Assembly: GCF_000427885.1 (NCBI RefSeq)
Contig: NZ_ATYW01000017.1
Location: 62,001-126,000, forward strand
Direction of reading: 5' to 3'
DNA length: 64,000 nt
Source of the DNA: Glycomyces tenuis DSM 44171
Lineage (GTDB): Bacteria > Actinomycetota > Actinomycetes > Mycobacteriales > Micromonosporaceae
Shown in pieces: positions 25,147 through 32,232 of the stretch (position 1 is its first letter; every line of letters begins with the position of its first letter). The notes under the pieces were generated by a model. That model was not told where the DNA came from. It did not search any database and saw only the letters and a list, made by a program, of their open reading frames with translations. The position numbers were made by a program, and so were the translations under genes.

Positions 25147-25194
25147 GGGCGGAAGCCTACATGGCGAAGCCCATGTGGGCTTCCGCCCATGAAG
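25141..25194. repeat. 17-bp perfect inverted repeat over the YlbL-like start codon
   Basis: CTTCATGGGCGGAAGCC (25141-25157) is repeated in inverse at 25178-25194 around a 20-nt centre that itself pairs partly. One arm carries the start codon, so the mRNA would begin its coding part inside a hairpin. Confidence 0.7.
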
Positions 25195-25297
25195 TGAAGA
25201 AAGCACAGCATGGGCGGAAGGCCCGCGCAGCGGGCTCCCGTCCGACGCAGGAGAACGGGACCTACACGGCGAAGCCCATACGGGCCTGCGCCCATTG
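25156..25297. repeat. Two direct copies of a 37-bp hairpin-forming unit
   Basis: 25156-25192 and 25261-25297 both read CCTACA(T/C)GGCGAAGCCCAT and then (G/A)(T/C)GGGC, ending CGCCCATTGA or CGCCCATGA. About five positions differ. The arrangement recalls a REP-like element or a local duplication between two divergent genes. Confidence 0.55.
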
Positions 25298-25427
25298 AGC
25301 GGAGGGCCCGGAGCCGGGGCCGCGTCGGTGAACAGGGGTCGGCCCGTTCACTATGAGCTGACGGAACAGGGCCTCTCAGATTGCCGGGGCGTGGTTATCG
25401 GGGGAGGCTCTGACGTACGGTTGGCGC

Positions 25428-26702
25428 ATGGGCTCCGACATTCCATTCGGCTTCGGCAACTTGGGCGGCGACCTGCCCGACCCGAACGACCCGCGAGTGC
25501 AGCAGATGATGCAGCAACTCCAGCAGATGATGGCGCAGTCGCTGTCGTCCGGTCCGGTCAACTGGCAGCTGGCCAAGCAGCTCGCCGAGTCCGAGCTGGC
25601 CGACGAGAACATCGTGGGCCCGGCCGACCAGGCCGCGGTCTCCGAGGCCGTGCGCCTCGCCGACCTGTGGCTCGACGGCGTCACCGCCTGGCCTTCGGGA
25701 GTCTCGGCCACCGACGCGTGGACCCGCAAGCAGTGGATCTCGCAGACCGAGGACTCCTGGAAGCAGCTGACCGAGCCGCTCGCCGCCCAGATGGGCGAGG
25801 CGATGCAAACGCTCGTGCCCGAGGAGATGTCGGGGATGCTCGGCCCGATGGCCGACTTGATGAAGGGCGTCGGCTCGGCGCTGTTCGGCGCCCAGATGGG
25901 GCAGGCGCTCGCCAAGCTCGCAGGGGAGGTCCTCTCCTCGACCGAGGTCGGCCTGCCGTTGGGCAAGACCGGCGTCGCCGCGCTCCTGCCCGGCAACGTC
26001 GCGGCCTACGCCGAGGGCCTGGAGCTCCCCGTCGAAGAGGTCCGGCTGTTCGTCGCGCTGCGCGAGGCGGCGACGCACCGGCTGTTCACGCACGCGCCGT
26101 GGCTGCGTTCGCACCTCTTGGGGGCGCTCGAGGCGTACGCGCGTGAGATCCGGATCGACGAGGCCGCCATCGAGGAGGCCATGTCCGAGATCGACCCGAC
26201 CGATCCCGAGGCCGCGGCCACGATGGATCTGAGCGAGGTCTTCAAGCCCGAGGACACCGAGCAGCAGAAGGCGGCGCTGGCGCGGCTGGCGACGACGCTG
26301 GCGCTCATCACCGGCTGGGTCAACGAGGTGGTCGCCGACGCCGCCGGCGAGCGGCTGCCGACGATGGACCGGTTGCTGGAGTCGGCCAGGCGCCGCCGGG
26401 CGACCGGCGGGCCGACGGAGCAGACCTTCGAGGCGCTCGTGGGGCTGCAACTGGACCAGGGCAAGGTGGTGGCGGCGACGCGGCTGTGGAGGTCGCTGGC
26501 CGAGGCGCGCGGCGTCGAAGGGCGCGAAGCGGTCTGGGCGCACCCGGACCTGATGCCGAGCGCGGCCGACCTGGAGCACCCTGAGGGCTTCGCGTCGGTG
26601 TCCGAGGCGCTCGGCGACCTGGACATGTCGATGTTCGACCAGCTCGCGGTCAACGACCCGAAGCCGCCGGAAGGCGACGACGAGGACGAGGACGACAAGT
26701 AG
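25428..26702 (+). CDS. Zinc-dependent metalloprotease-like protein (TIGR03624 family)
   Basis: 424 aa. The core reads VPEEMSGMLGPMADLM...GSALFGAQMGQALAKLAGEVLSSTEVGLPL and then LPVEEVRLFVALREAATHRLF, where REAATHRLF is the HExxH-like metal segment of the family. An acidic Asp/Glu tail closes it. Actinobacterial homologues (Rv3195) were first listed as associated with F420 biosynthesis; the substrate is unknown. It is divergent from the YlbL-like gene and ends 12 bp from the convergent YgjP gene. Confidence 0.88.
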   Translation: MGSDIPFGFGNLGGDLPDPNDPRVQQMMQQLQQMMAQSLSSGPVNWQLAKQLAESELADENIVGPADQAAVSEAVRLADLWLDGVTAWPSGVSATDAWTRKQWISQTEDSWKQLTEPLAAQMGEAMQTLVPEEMSGMLGPMADLMKGVGSALFGAQMGQALAKLAGEVLSSTEVGLPLGKTGVAALLPGNVAAYAEGLELPVEEVRLFVALREAATHRLFTHAPWLRSHLLGALEAYAREIRIDEAAIEEAMSEIDPTDPEAAATMDLSEVFKPEDTEQQKAALARLATTLALITGWVNEVVADAAGERLPTMDRLLESARRRRATGGPTEQTFEALVGLQLDQGKVVAATRLWRSLAEARGVEGREAVWAHPDLMPSAADLEHPEGFASVSEALGDLDMSMFDQLAVNDPKPPEGDDEDEDDK

Positions 26703-26714
26703 CGCGGGCCGGTC

Positions 26715-27236
26715 TCAGACCGCTTCGGCGTCGGCGATGCCCTCGAGATAGCCGCGGGCGCGCTCGGCCTTGGTGTAGCGGCCGACGAGGTCCCAGAACG
26801 GCCGCGAGTGGTCGGGGTGGACCAGGTGCGCCAGTTCGTGGAGCAGCACGTAGTCGATGACCCATGACGGCATCATGGTGATCCGGCGCGAGATCCGGAT
26901 GGTGCCGTCGTCGGGGGTGCACGATCCCCAGCGCCGCTGCTGGTTGTCGACCCATTTGACACTGACCGGCTCGGCGCATTCGGGGTGGTCGGGATAGTAG
27001 CGCCTGGCGAGCCGAATGGCCCTGGCCTTGAGCGCGGCGTCGCTCGCGCGGCCGTCGCGGGCCTCGCGGCGGCGCAGTCGCTCGAGCATGTGGTCGATCC
27101 ACTCGCGCTCCTCGGTCTCCGAGAAGGTGCTGGGGATCATGACGACGACGCGGCCTCGTTCCTCGTAGGCCGCCACGGTGGCACGGCGCCGGGTTGAGCG
27201 CCGCACTTCAACGGGGGGATGCACTTTGCGCGCCAT
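26715..27236 (-). CDS. YgjP/WrpA-type M48-like metallopeptidase
   Basis: 173 aa. VLLHELAHLVHPDHSRPFWDLV contains the HELAH zinc motif, and RRWGSCTPDDGTIRISRRI with MPSWVIDYV upstream is the YgjP (DUF45) signature. A cytosolic zinc peptidase of unknown target. It is convergent with the TIGR03624 gene, a conserved neighbour pair in actinobacteria. ATG at 27236; no paired gene on its own strand. Confidence 0.9.
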   Translation of the reverse strand: MARKVHPPVEVRRSTRRRATVAAYEERGRVVVMIPSTFSETEEREWIDHMLERLRRREARDGRASDAALKARAIRLARRYYPDHPECAEPVSVKWVDNQQRRWGSCTPDDGTIRISRRITMMPSWVIDYVLLHELAHLVHPDHSRPFWDLVGRYTKAERARGYLEGIADAEAV

Positions 27237-27320
27237 GACCGCACATTAATCCCTGGGAGTGACAATCGCATAACACGAACGTCGCGATTATGTGGGTCAA
27301 AGCGTGAACATCACAAAAGT

Positions 27321-27360
27321 CCCCTCGCCAGTTTCCCGGTATCCGGGACGAGGCGAGGGG
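27321..27360 (-). terminator. Terminator of the zinc-ribbon gene
   Basis: CCCCTCGCC and GGCGAGGGG arms with an inner CCCGG/CCGGG stem, followed on the minus strand by ACTTTT. Confidence 0.65.
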
Positions 27361-27414
27361 TGAGGGCGTCCTCGGCGGACTCCGCGGGCCGTCGCCGGGC
27401 CCGCTCGACGGCAG

Positions 27415-27576
27415 TCAGGCCTTGCCGAGGATCCGGTTCATCTTGGTGCCGCACTTGGGACACGTCCCCTTGGCCATCCGGCGCCCGGAGTCGGACACGA
27501 CCACATGGCCCTCGAAATCGCGCTTCTGCCGACACTTGACGCAGTAGCCGTTGTAGGTCTCGGTAGCTTGAGCCAC
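27415..27576 (-). CDS. Small zinc-ribbon protein (DUF5679 type)
   Basis: 53 aa from GTG 27576 with GGGGGGA 6 nt upstream. Two CxxC pairs: CVKC near residue 11 and CPKCG near residue 38, with the TYNGYCVKCRQKRDF start common to the DUF5679 family of actinobacteria. Probably a structural zinc-binding protein of unknown partner. Single gene with its own terminator. Confidence 0.8.
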   Translation of the reverse strand: MAQATETYNGYCVKCRQKRDFEGHVVVSDSGRRMAKGTCPKCGTKMNRILGKA

Positions 27577-27743
27577 TGGTATCCCCCCGTTGCTGTCAAC
27601 GGTCACGCTGTGCGACCGCCTGGCCTCAGAATGCCACATATTTCACAGTTGTAAGTCTCGCCGCGCCGCTTCACCCGTGCGGGGTACCCCCGAATGCGAG
27701 CCTCACCCGCATGGGGGGCGAAATACGGTCTCGGCGTGAGAGC

Positions 27744-29126
27744 ATGGGGAACGTGAGCGACAGGCATGGAAACACCCATTCGGGCGACGACCTTCCGCGG
27801 CGGGCCTTCTCCCGCGGCATGAAGCTCGCCTCCCTGCCGCTGGGCCTGGCCGGACGCGCGACCGTCGGTCTCGGCAAGCGGGTCACGGGCCTGGCGGACG
27901 AGATCCTCGGCGAGCAGGCGCAGCGACGGACCGCCGAACACCTGTTCAGCGTGCTCGGGCAGCTCAAGGGCGGCGCGATGAAGCTGGGCCAGGCGCTGTC
28001 GGTCTTCGAGGCGGCGCTCCCCGAGCACCTGGCCTCCCCCTACCGGCAGGCGCTGACGAAGCTCCAGAACGCGGCGCCGCCGCTGCCGGCCGCCAGCGTC
28101 CACGGGGTGCTCGAGCGGCAGATCGGGCCCGAGTGGCGCGAGCGGTTCGCGTCCTTCGACGACACCCCGGCCGCGGCGGCGAGCATCGGCCAGGTGCACC
28201 GGGCGGTGTGGCACGACGGGCGCGAGGTGGCCGTCAAGATCCAGTACCCCGGCGCGGGCGACGCGCTGCGCTCGGACCTGCGCCAGCTGGCGCGGATCGC
28301 GCCGCTGTTCAAAGTGCTGCAACCGAACTTCGACGTCAAGAAGCTCACCGTCGAGCTGCGCGAGCGGCTGCTGGAGGAGCTCGACTACGAGCTGGAGGCG
28401 GCCACGCAGCGCCAGTTCGCCGACGCCTACCGCGACGACGGGCAGATCCTCGTCCCCGAGGTCGTCCACGCCGGTTCCGAGGTGCTCGTGACCGAGTGGA
28501 TCAGCGGGACGCCGCTGTCGGAGGTGATCGCCGAGGGCACGCCCGAGATGCGCGACCGGGCGGGGCAGCTGCTGGCGACGCTGCACTTCTCGGCGCCGAA
28601 GCGCGCCGGGCTGCTGCACGCCGACCCGCACCCGGGGAACTTCGCGCTGGGCGACGACGGCCGCCTGATCGTCTACGACTTCGGCGCGACCGCGCGGATG
28701 CCCGGCGGGATGCCGGTGCAGGTGGGGCGCCTGACGAAACTGACGCTGGAGGGCAAGGCCGATGAGGTCGTCGAAGGGCTGCGCAGCGAGGGCTTCGTCC
28801 CGGCGGACCTCGAGATCGACGCCCCGGCGATCCTGGACTTCCTGACGCCGATGCTGGCGCCGCTGGGGGCCGAGGAGTTCCAGTTCTCGCGGGAGTGGCT
28901 GCGGGGGGAGAGCACGCGGCTGACGAACCAGAAGTCGGAGGCGTACAAGCTGAGCAAGCAGCTGAGCTTCCCGCCGTCCTACCTGCTGATCCACCGCGTG
29001 ACGATGGGTTCGATCGGGGTGCTGTGCCAGCTGGGCGCCAGGGGCCGGTGGCGGGACATCCTCGAGGAGTGGCTTCCCGGCTTCGCCGACCCCGGCCAGG
29101 ACGAGGGACGCGAACTCGAGGCGTGA
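27744..29126 (+). CDS. ABC1/AarF (UbiB-like) atypical kinase
   Basis: 460 aa from ATG 27744 (GTG at 27753 possible). The family motifs are in order: KGGAMKLGQALSV (the KxGQ loop replacing the glycine loop), PAAAASIGQVHRAVW, VAVKIQYPGA (Lys), EELDYELEA, LLHADPHPGNFAL (catalytic HxDxHPGN) and YDFGATARMP (DFG). UbiB-type proteins are ATPases tied to lipid and quinone biology. Homologue of Rv3197, which in mycobacteria also sits next to whiB7; here two WXG100-type genes intervene. Confidence 0.92.
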   Translation: MGNVSDRHGNTHSGDDLPRRAFSRGMKLASLPLGLAGRATVGLGKRVTGLADEILGEQAQRRTAEHLFSVLGQLKGGAMKLGQALSVFEAALPEHLASPYRQALTKLQNAAPPLPAASVHGVLERQIGPEWRERFASFDDTPAAAASIGQVHRAVWHDGREVAVKIQYPGAGDALRSDLRQLARIAPLFKVLQPNFDVKKLTVELRERLLEELDYELEAATQRQFADAYRDDGQILVPEVVHAGSEVLVTEWISGTPLSEVIAEGTPEMRDRAGQLLATLHFSAPKRAGLLHADPHPGNFALGDDGRLIVYDFGATARMPGGMPVQVGRLTKLTLEGKADEVVEGLRSEGFVPADLEIDAPAILDFLTPMLAPLGAEEFQFSREWLRGESTRLTNQKSEAYKLSKQLSFPPSYLLIHRVTMGSIGVLCQLGARGRWRDILEEWLPGFADPGQDEGRELEA

Positions 29127-29269
29127 CCGGCGGACGAGGGACCGCCCGCCGCCGGAGTCGTCGCGGAGGCGCCGCCCGCGCCGGACGGCGTGCCGTCTGA
29201 CTGCGGATCAGAAGGCCGGGGGCTCGCGTGCCGGAGCAGGGTGGACGGACCGCCTTACGCTCGGGGAGC

Positions 29270-30415
29270 ATGACCGGGTTCCTAGCACTCCCCGAGGACA
29301 TCAAGAGCCTCGGCAAGCTCGTCGGCACGCAGGCCGACCACGCCGCCGCCTGCCAGCGCTACATCCTCAACAACACCGGCCTGCAGGGAGGCGAGGGCTG
29401 GCTCAACGATCTCAGCGGCGCCCACGAGGCCCTCGTCGGCAACACCGCCGACTGGTTCTCCACCCTCAGCCGCTACACCCTCGAAGCGGCGGAGTTCTCG
29501 ATCACGGACTCCGCCGACTACTACGCGAAGACCGACGCCGACAGCGCCGCGAAACTCGACTCCCAGCTCGAGGGCTACCAGACCAGCCCGCCGGAGGGGC
29601 ACGAGTACCACTACGAACGGATCGAAATCGTGGTCGGGACCTTCGGCGAGAAGTACGACCCCGAGTCGTACCTCACCGAACCCGACGACTACGCGGCGCA
29701 GGGCGCCTGGCGGTGGGAGCCCAGCTGGTCGGATTACGCCTCCATCTCCTCTGCGGGGCGCGGGGCCATCATGGCCGCCACCGAGGGGCTCTCGTGGCTC
29801 GGCCTGCTCGACCGGTCCTACGACCCGTACGAGTTCCTGCTCAAGCCGGTGACCGGCGACTGGGCGGGGTTCCGCGCCTGCGCCGACGTCTACCGGAACA
29901 CCGCCAACGCCTGCCGGAGCATCGAGTTCAACATCAACCACGGCAGGATCGGGCTGCCGAGCGCGTGGTCGGGACGAGCCGCCGACTCGTGCGAGCACTT
30001 CCTCGCCGCGGTGTGCGCGGCGCTGCCGGGGGCCGCCGACGTCCTCGACGACATCGCCGAGGAGTACGAGGACGCCGCCAAGGGGGCCCTCGAATTCTCC
30101 TCGGTGGTCGGGAGCCTCATCTCGAGCCTGGTCGACGCGGCGGTGATCTGCGCGGCGGCACTCGGAGGCGGGGCGGCCTCGGCCTCCACGATCATCGGTC
30201 CGATCATCGGGGGCGGTGTCGCCCTGTACGAGGGCAAGAAGATCGCGGACATGATCAACAGCCTGGTGGACGTCTACAACACGACGAAGGACATCATGGC
30301 CGCGGTCGAGGCCGGGATGAACAGCTTCGGGCAGCTCCAGGCGTCCGACAAGTCCCTGCCGAAGGCGCCGGAAGCCGGGGACGCCGACTCTTCCATGGGG
30401 CAGCTGCCCGGATGA
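29270..30415 (+). CDS. Large WXG100-type protein, candidate ESX/T7SS substrate
   Basis: 381 aa. The last 170 residues hold the best-defined part: NINHGRIGLPSAWSGRAADSCEHFL, where W-S-G sits in the turn of a helical hairpin as in WXG100 proteins, then an Ala/Gly-rich hydrophobic stretch (VVGSLISSLVDAAVICAAALGGGAAS) and a terminal helix. The N-terminal 60 residues also have a helix-turn with GGEGWLNDL. No signal peptide. ATG at 29270. The next gene (30447) lies 31 bp downstream and is probably co-transcribed. No secretion machinery genes are nearby. Confidence 0.68.
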   Translation: MTGFLALPEDIKSLGKLVGTQADHAAACQRYILNNTGLQGGEGWLNDLSGAHEALVGNTADWFSTLSRYTLEAAEFSITDSADYYAKTDADSAAKLDSQLEGYQTSPPEGHEYHYERIEIVVGTFGEKYDPESYLTEPDDYAAQGAWRWEPSWSDYASISSAGRGAIMAATEGLSWLGLLDRSYDPYEFLLKPVTGDWAGFRACADVYRNTANACRSIEFNINHGRIGLPSAWSGRAADSCEHFLAAVCAALPGAADVLDDIAEEYEDAAKGALEFSSVVGSLISSLVDAAVICAAALGGGAASASTIIGPIIGGGVALYEGKKIADMINSLVDVYNTTKDIMAAVEAGMNSFGQLQASDKSLPKAPEAGDADSSMGQLPG

Positions 30416-30446
30416 CGCCGCCCACCAGCGAGAGGAAGGTCCCGAA

Positions 30447-30908
30447 TTGAGCGAAGCCGAGACCCCCGACGACGAGATACCGGAGTCGGGCCCCGAGCGG
30501 TACATGCGGCTGCTGGAGGGCACGCCGTTGGGCGAGCAGCTCGCCACTTCCGAGGGAAGGCGGAAAGCCCTCTACGACATGCTCGCCGACCACCCTGATC
30601 CGCTGTGGAGGGAAATGGGCGAGCAGCTCAAGGACGGCCGGATGCGGCCGATCGACATGTTCGCCACGCCCGCCTACCGCGAGCACCTGCTCGCGGGGCT
30701 CGAATCGGCGCGGGAGCACCAGGACGAGATGTTCGAGGCGATCGAGGCGGCCGCCGAGAACGGTGAGCTCCCCGGCGCCGGGGAGCCGGAGGGGCCGGGG
30801 CAGGAGGAGGCGGCCGCCGATCCGCCGGAGGAGCCCGAGACGGGCCTCAGGACCTGCCCGAGCTGCGGCCGGGCGCTGACCGGCCCGGACTGCGTCCACT
30901 GCATATAA
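30447..30908 (+). CDS. Hypothetical partner of the WXG-type gene, with C-terminal zinc ribbon
   Basis: 153 aa. TTG at 30447 is preceded by GAGGAAGG at a 7-nt gap, a strong ribosome site for a weak codon. The body is acidic and helical; after a Glu/Pro linker the last 20 residues are CPSCGRALTGPDCVHC, a one-knuckle zinc ribbon. It may be a chaperone or regulator for the 381-aa protein, a guess from position. A terminator follows at 30913. Confidence 0.65.
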   Translation: MSEAETPDDEIPESGPERYMRLLEGTPLGEQLATSEGRRKALYDMLADHPDPLWREMGEQLKDGRMRPIDMFATPAYREHLLAGLESAREHQDEMFEAIEAAAENGELPGAGEPEGPGQEEAAADPPEEPETGLRTCPSCGRALTGPDCVHCI

Positions 30909-30912
30909 GACG

Positions 30913-30946
30913 AGAGGGGCCCATCCCTGTCGGGATGGACCCCTCT
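30913..30946 (+). terminator. Hairpin ending the WXG operon
   Basis: AGAGGGGCCCATCC and GGATGGACCCCTCT arms (one mismatch) with a 5- to 6-nt loop, 5 bp after the stop at 30908. Confidence 0.7.
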
Positions 30947-31180
30947 GGCCAACGCATTCGCTGCGGCGTCAAAGCCTTCTCCGGCGGTGCCTGGGTGCCG
31001 TCAATTCGGCCCCGGCATGCCCGGATTCCTTCCACAGACTCCGCATGCGGATGCGTCCGACCCGTCCGAGCAGCAGCTCTGCCGAGCTCCGCGCCCGACC
31101 GGCCTCGAGTCGCCCGGTGGGCAGATCGAAGTCCCGCGAGCCGACGTCACGCTTGAGGTGGCGGCTCAGGTGTTCGACCG

Positions 31181-31540
31181 TCACGACACATTCACCCCCG
31201 CCAGTGCGAGTTCGGCGGTCCGCGCCTCGAGCTCGGCCTGCGCGGCCTGCTCGATGAGGGCGGCGTCCTTGCGGGGCCGTCCGCGGGGCCGCTTGCGGGC
31301 GACGACGGCGCCCTTCTCGAAGATCTCGCCGCCCCAGACGCCCCAGGGCTCGTGGCGCTGGAGGGCGCCGGTGAGGCACTCCACGCGCACCGGGCAGTCG
31401 GTGCACAGGGACTTGGCGAATTCGAGTTCCGTCGGGGACTCCGAGAACCACAGGTCCGCGTCGTATTCGCGGCAGGGCAGGTCGCTGCCGGTCTCGCAGG
31501 CCTGCTCGCGGAGCTCAGGTCCGATGAGGGTGTCGGTCAT
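31181..31540 (-). CDS. whiB7: WhiB7-type iron-sulfur transcription factor
   Basis: 119 aa. Four cluster ligands Cys23, Cys46, Cys49 and Cys55 (CTDCPVRVEC), the GVWGG turn at 67-71 and the AT-hook RGRPRK at 86-91; LPCREYDADLWFSESP is WhiB7-like. WhiB7 binds the primary sigma factor and turns on intrinsic antibiotic resistance genes and itself. The ATG at 31540 is fixed by family length and GAGAGGAG upstream. It is followed on the other side by uvrD2, as in mycobacteria. Regulation by a long attenuating leader is visible upstream (31541-32190). Confidence 0.92.
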   Translation of the reverse strand: MTDTLIGPELREQACETGSDLPCREYDADLWFSESPTELEFAKSLCTDCPVRVECLTGALQRHEPWGVWGGEIFEKGAVVARKRPRGRPRKDAALIEQAAQAELEARTAELALAGVNVS

Positions 31541-31614
31541 GAACTCGGTCTCCTCTCTCATTTCGATCGGCATCGTGCTCGATGAAGTCGGTCGCGTCCG
31601 TACTTGTTGAGGAC

Positions 31615-32061
31615 TCAATTGCTTCGCAATCTGTCTCGTTTTGTTCTTTGCCTGGTGGTGGGCTTCGCGACCTGGTCTGATGCCATAAAAAATGGCCGCG
31701 ATCCCGGTTGCGGGAGTCGCGGCCTCGAGAGGTCCGGTGGGGCTTCCTGTAAGCCCCTCAGATGTTCTCGAGGCGGTCTCCCGCGGGTGGCGCCGTGGCG
31801 CTTCTTGAGGCCGAGGGCCGGCTGGAACCAGTCGGCCAGGCCGACGGCGGATCCGTCCCAAACGCGCTCAATGAACGCGACAGCGCCCATATCGGTGCTG
31901 TGGACATTCGTCGTGCCCTCGACCGTCGTGGGTTCGATGACGGCGGAGGGCAGAGTGGTGCCACGGAGCGAAGCGGGGACGGGTGCGAGCTGACGATAAA
32001 CAGCGGCAGCGGGCAGCATCGTCTCCACGCGCTTGCCTGCGAAGTCATTTGTCAGCAACAC
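31615..32061 (-). CDS. Leader ORF 2 of whiB7, running through the terminator
   Basis: 148 codons from GTG 32061, with AGGAGGGG just upstream. Codons are GC3-rich and gene-like for about the first 100 residues (to about KKRHGATR), then lose that bias as the frame enters the terminator at 31687-31723, which it reads through before stopping at 31615. No known domain. It could be a real leader peptide whose translation state decides if the terminator folds, as in whiB7/wblC attenuation. The length is unusual for such an ORF. Confidence 0.5.
   Translation of the reverse strand: MLLTNDFAGKRVETMLPAAAVYRQLAPVPASLRGTTLPSAVIEPTTVEGTTNVHSTDMGAVAFIERVWDGSAVGLADWFQPALGLKKRHGATRGRPPREHLRGLQEAPPDLSRPRLPQPGSRPFFMASDQVAKPTTRQRTKRDRLRSN
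31687..31723 (-). terminator. Intrinsic terminator (attenuator) in the whiB7 leader
   Basis: On the minus strand GGCCGCGACTCCCGC pairs with CGGGATCGCGGCC and is followed by ATTTTTTA. It lies about 150 nt before the whiB7 start and inside the leader, so transcripts should end here unless antiterminated. Confidence 0.82.
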
Positions 32062-32063
32062 TT

Positions 32064-32096
32064 TCAACCCCTCCTTCCTTGATCCGTGGTCGCCAT
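32064..32096 (-). CDS. Leader ORF 1 of whiB7, 10 codons
   Basis: ATG at 32096 with AAGGAG 8 nt upstream; peptide MATTDQGRRG. Its stop codon lies immediately before the start of leader ORF 2, and its last codons form the ribosome site of that ORF, so the two are coupled. Confidence 0.5.
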   Translation of the reverse strand: MATTDQGRRG

Positions 32097-32151
32097 CGTT
32101 ACATCTCCTTAGACAGCCTGGTGAGGCGCAGACCTCACCCCGGCATGGGCA

Positions 32152-32190
32152 ACGCTACGCCCGCTGGCATCGGGAACGCAACGCCTTTTT
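32152..32190 (-). promoter_or_regulatory. Candidate WhiB7-dependent promoter of whiB7
   Basis: Minus strand: AAAAA (32190-32186), then GGCG, -35 TTGCGT (32181-32176), 18-bp spacer, -10 TAGCGT (32157-32152). An A-run just upstream of the -35 is the known WhiB7 AT-hook contact. Confidence 0.5.
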
Positions 32191-32232
32191 CGGGGAGTCG
32201 TCAAAGAATTTTCTTGCAAGTGGTCATCGGTG

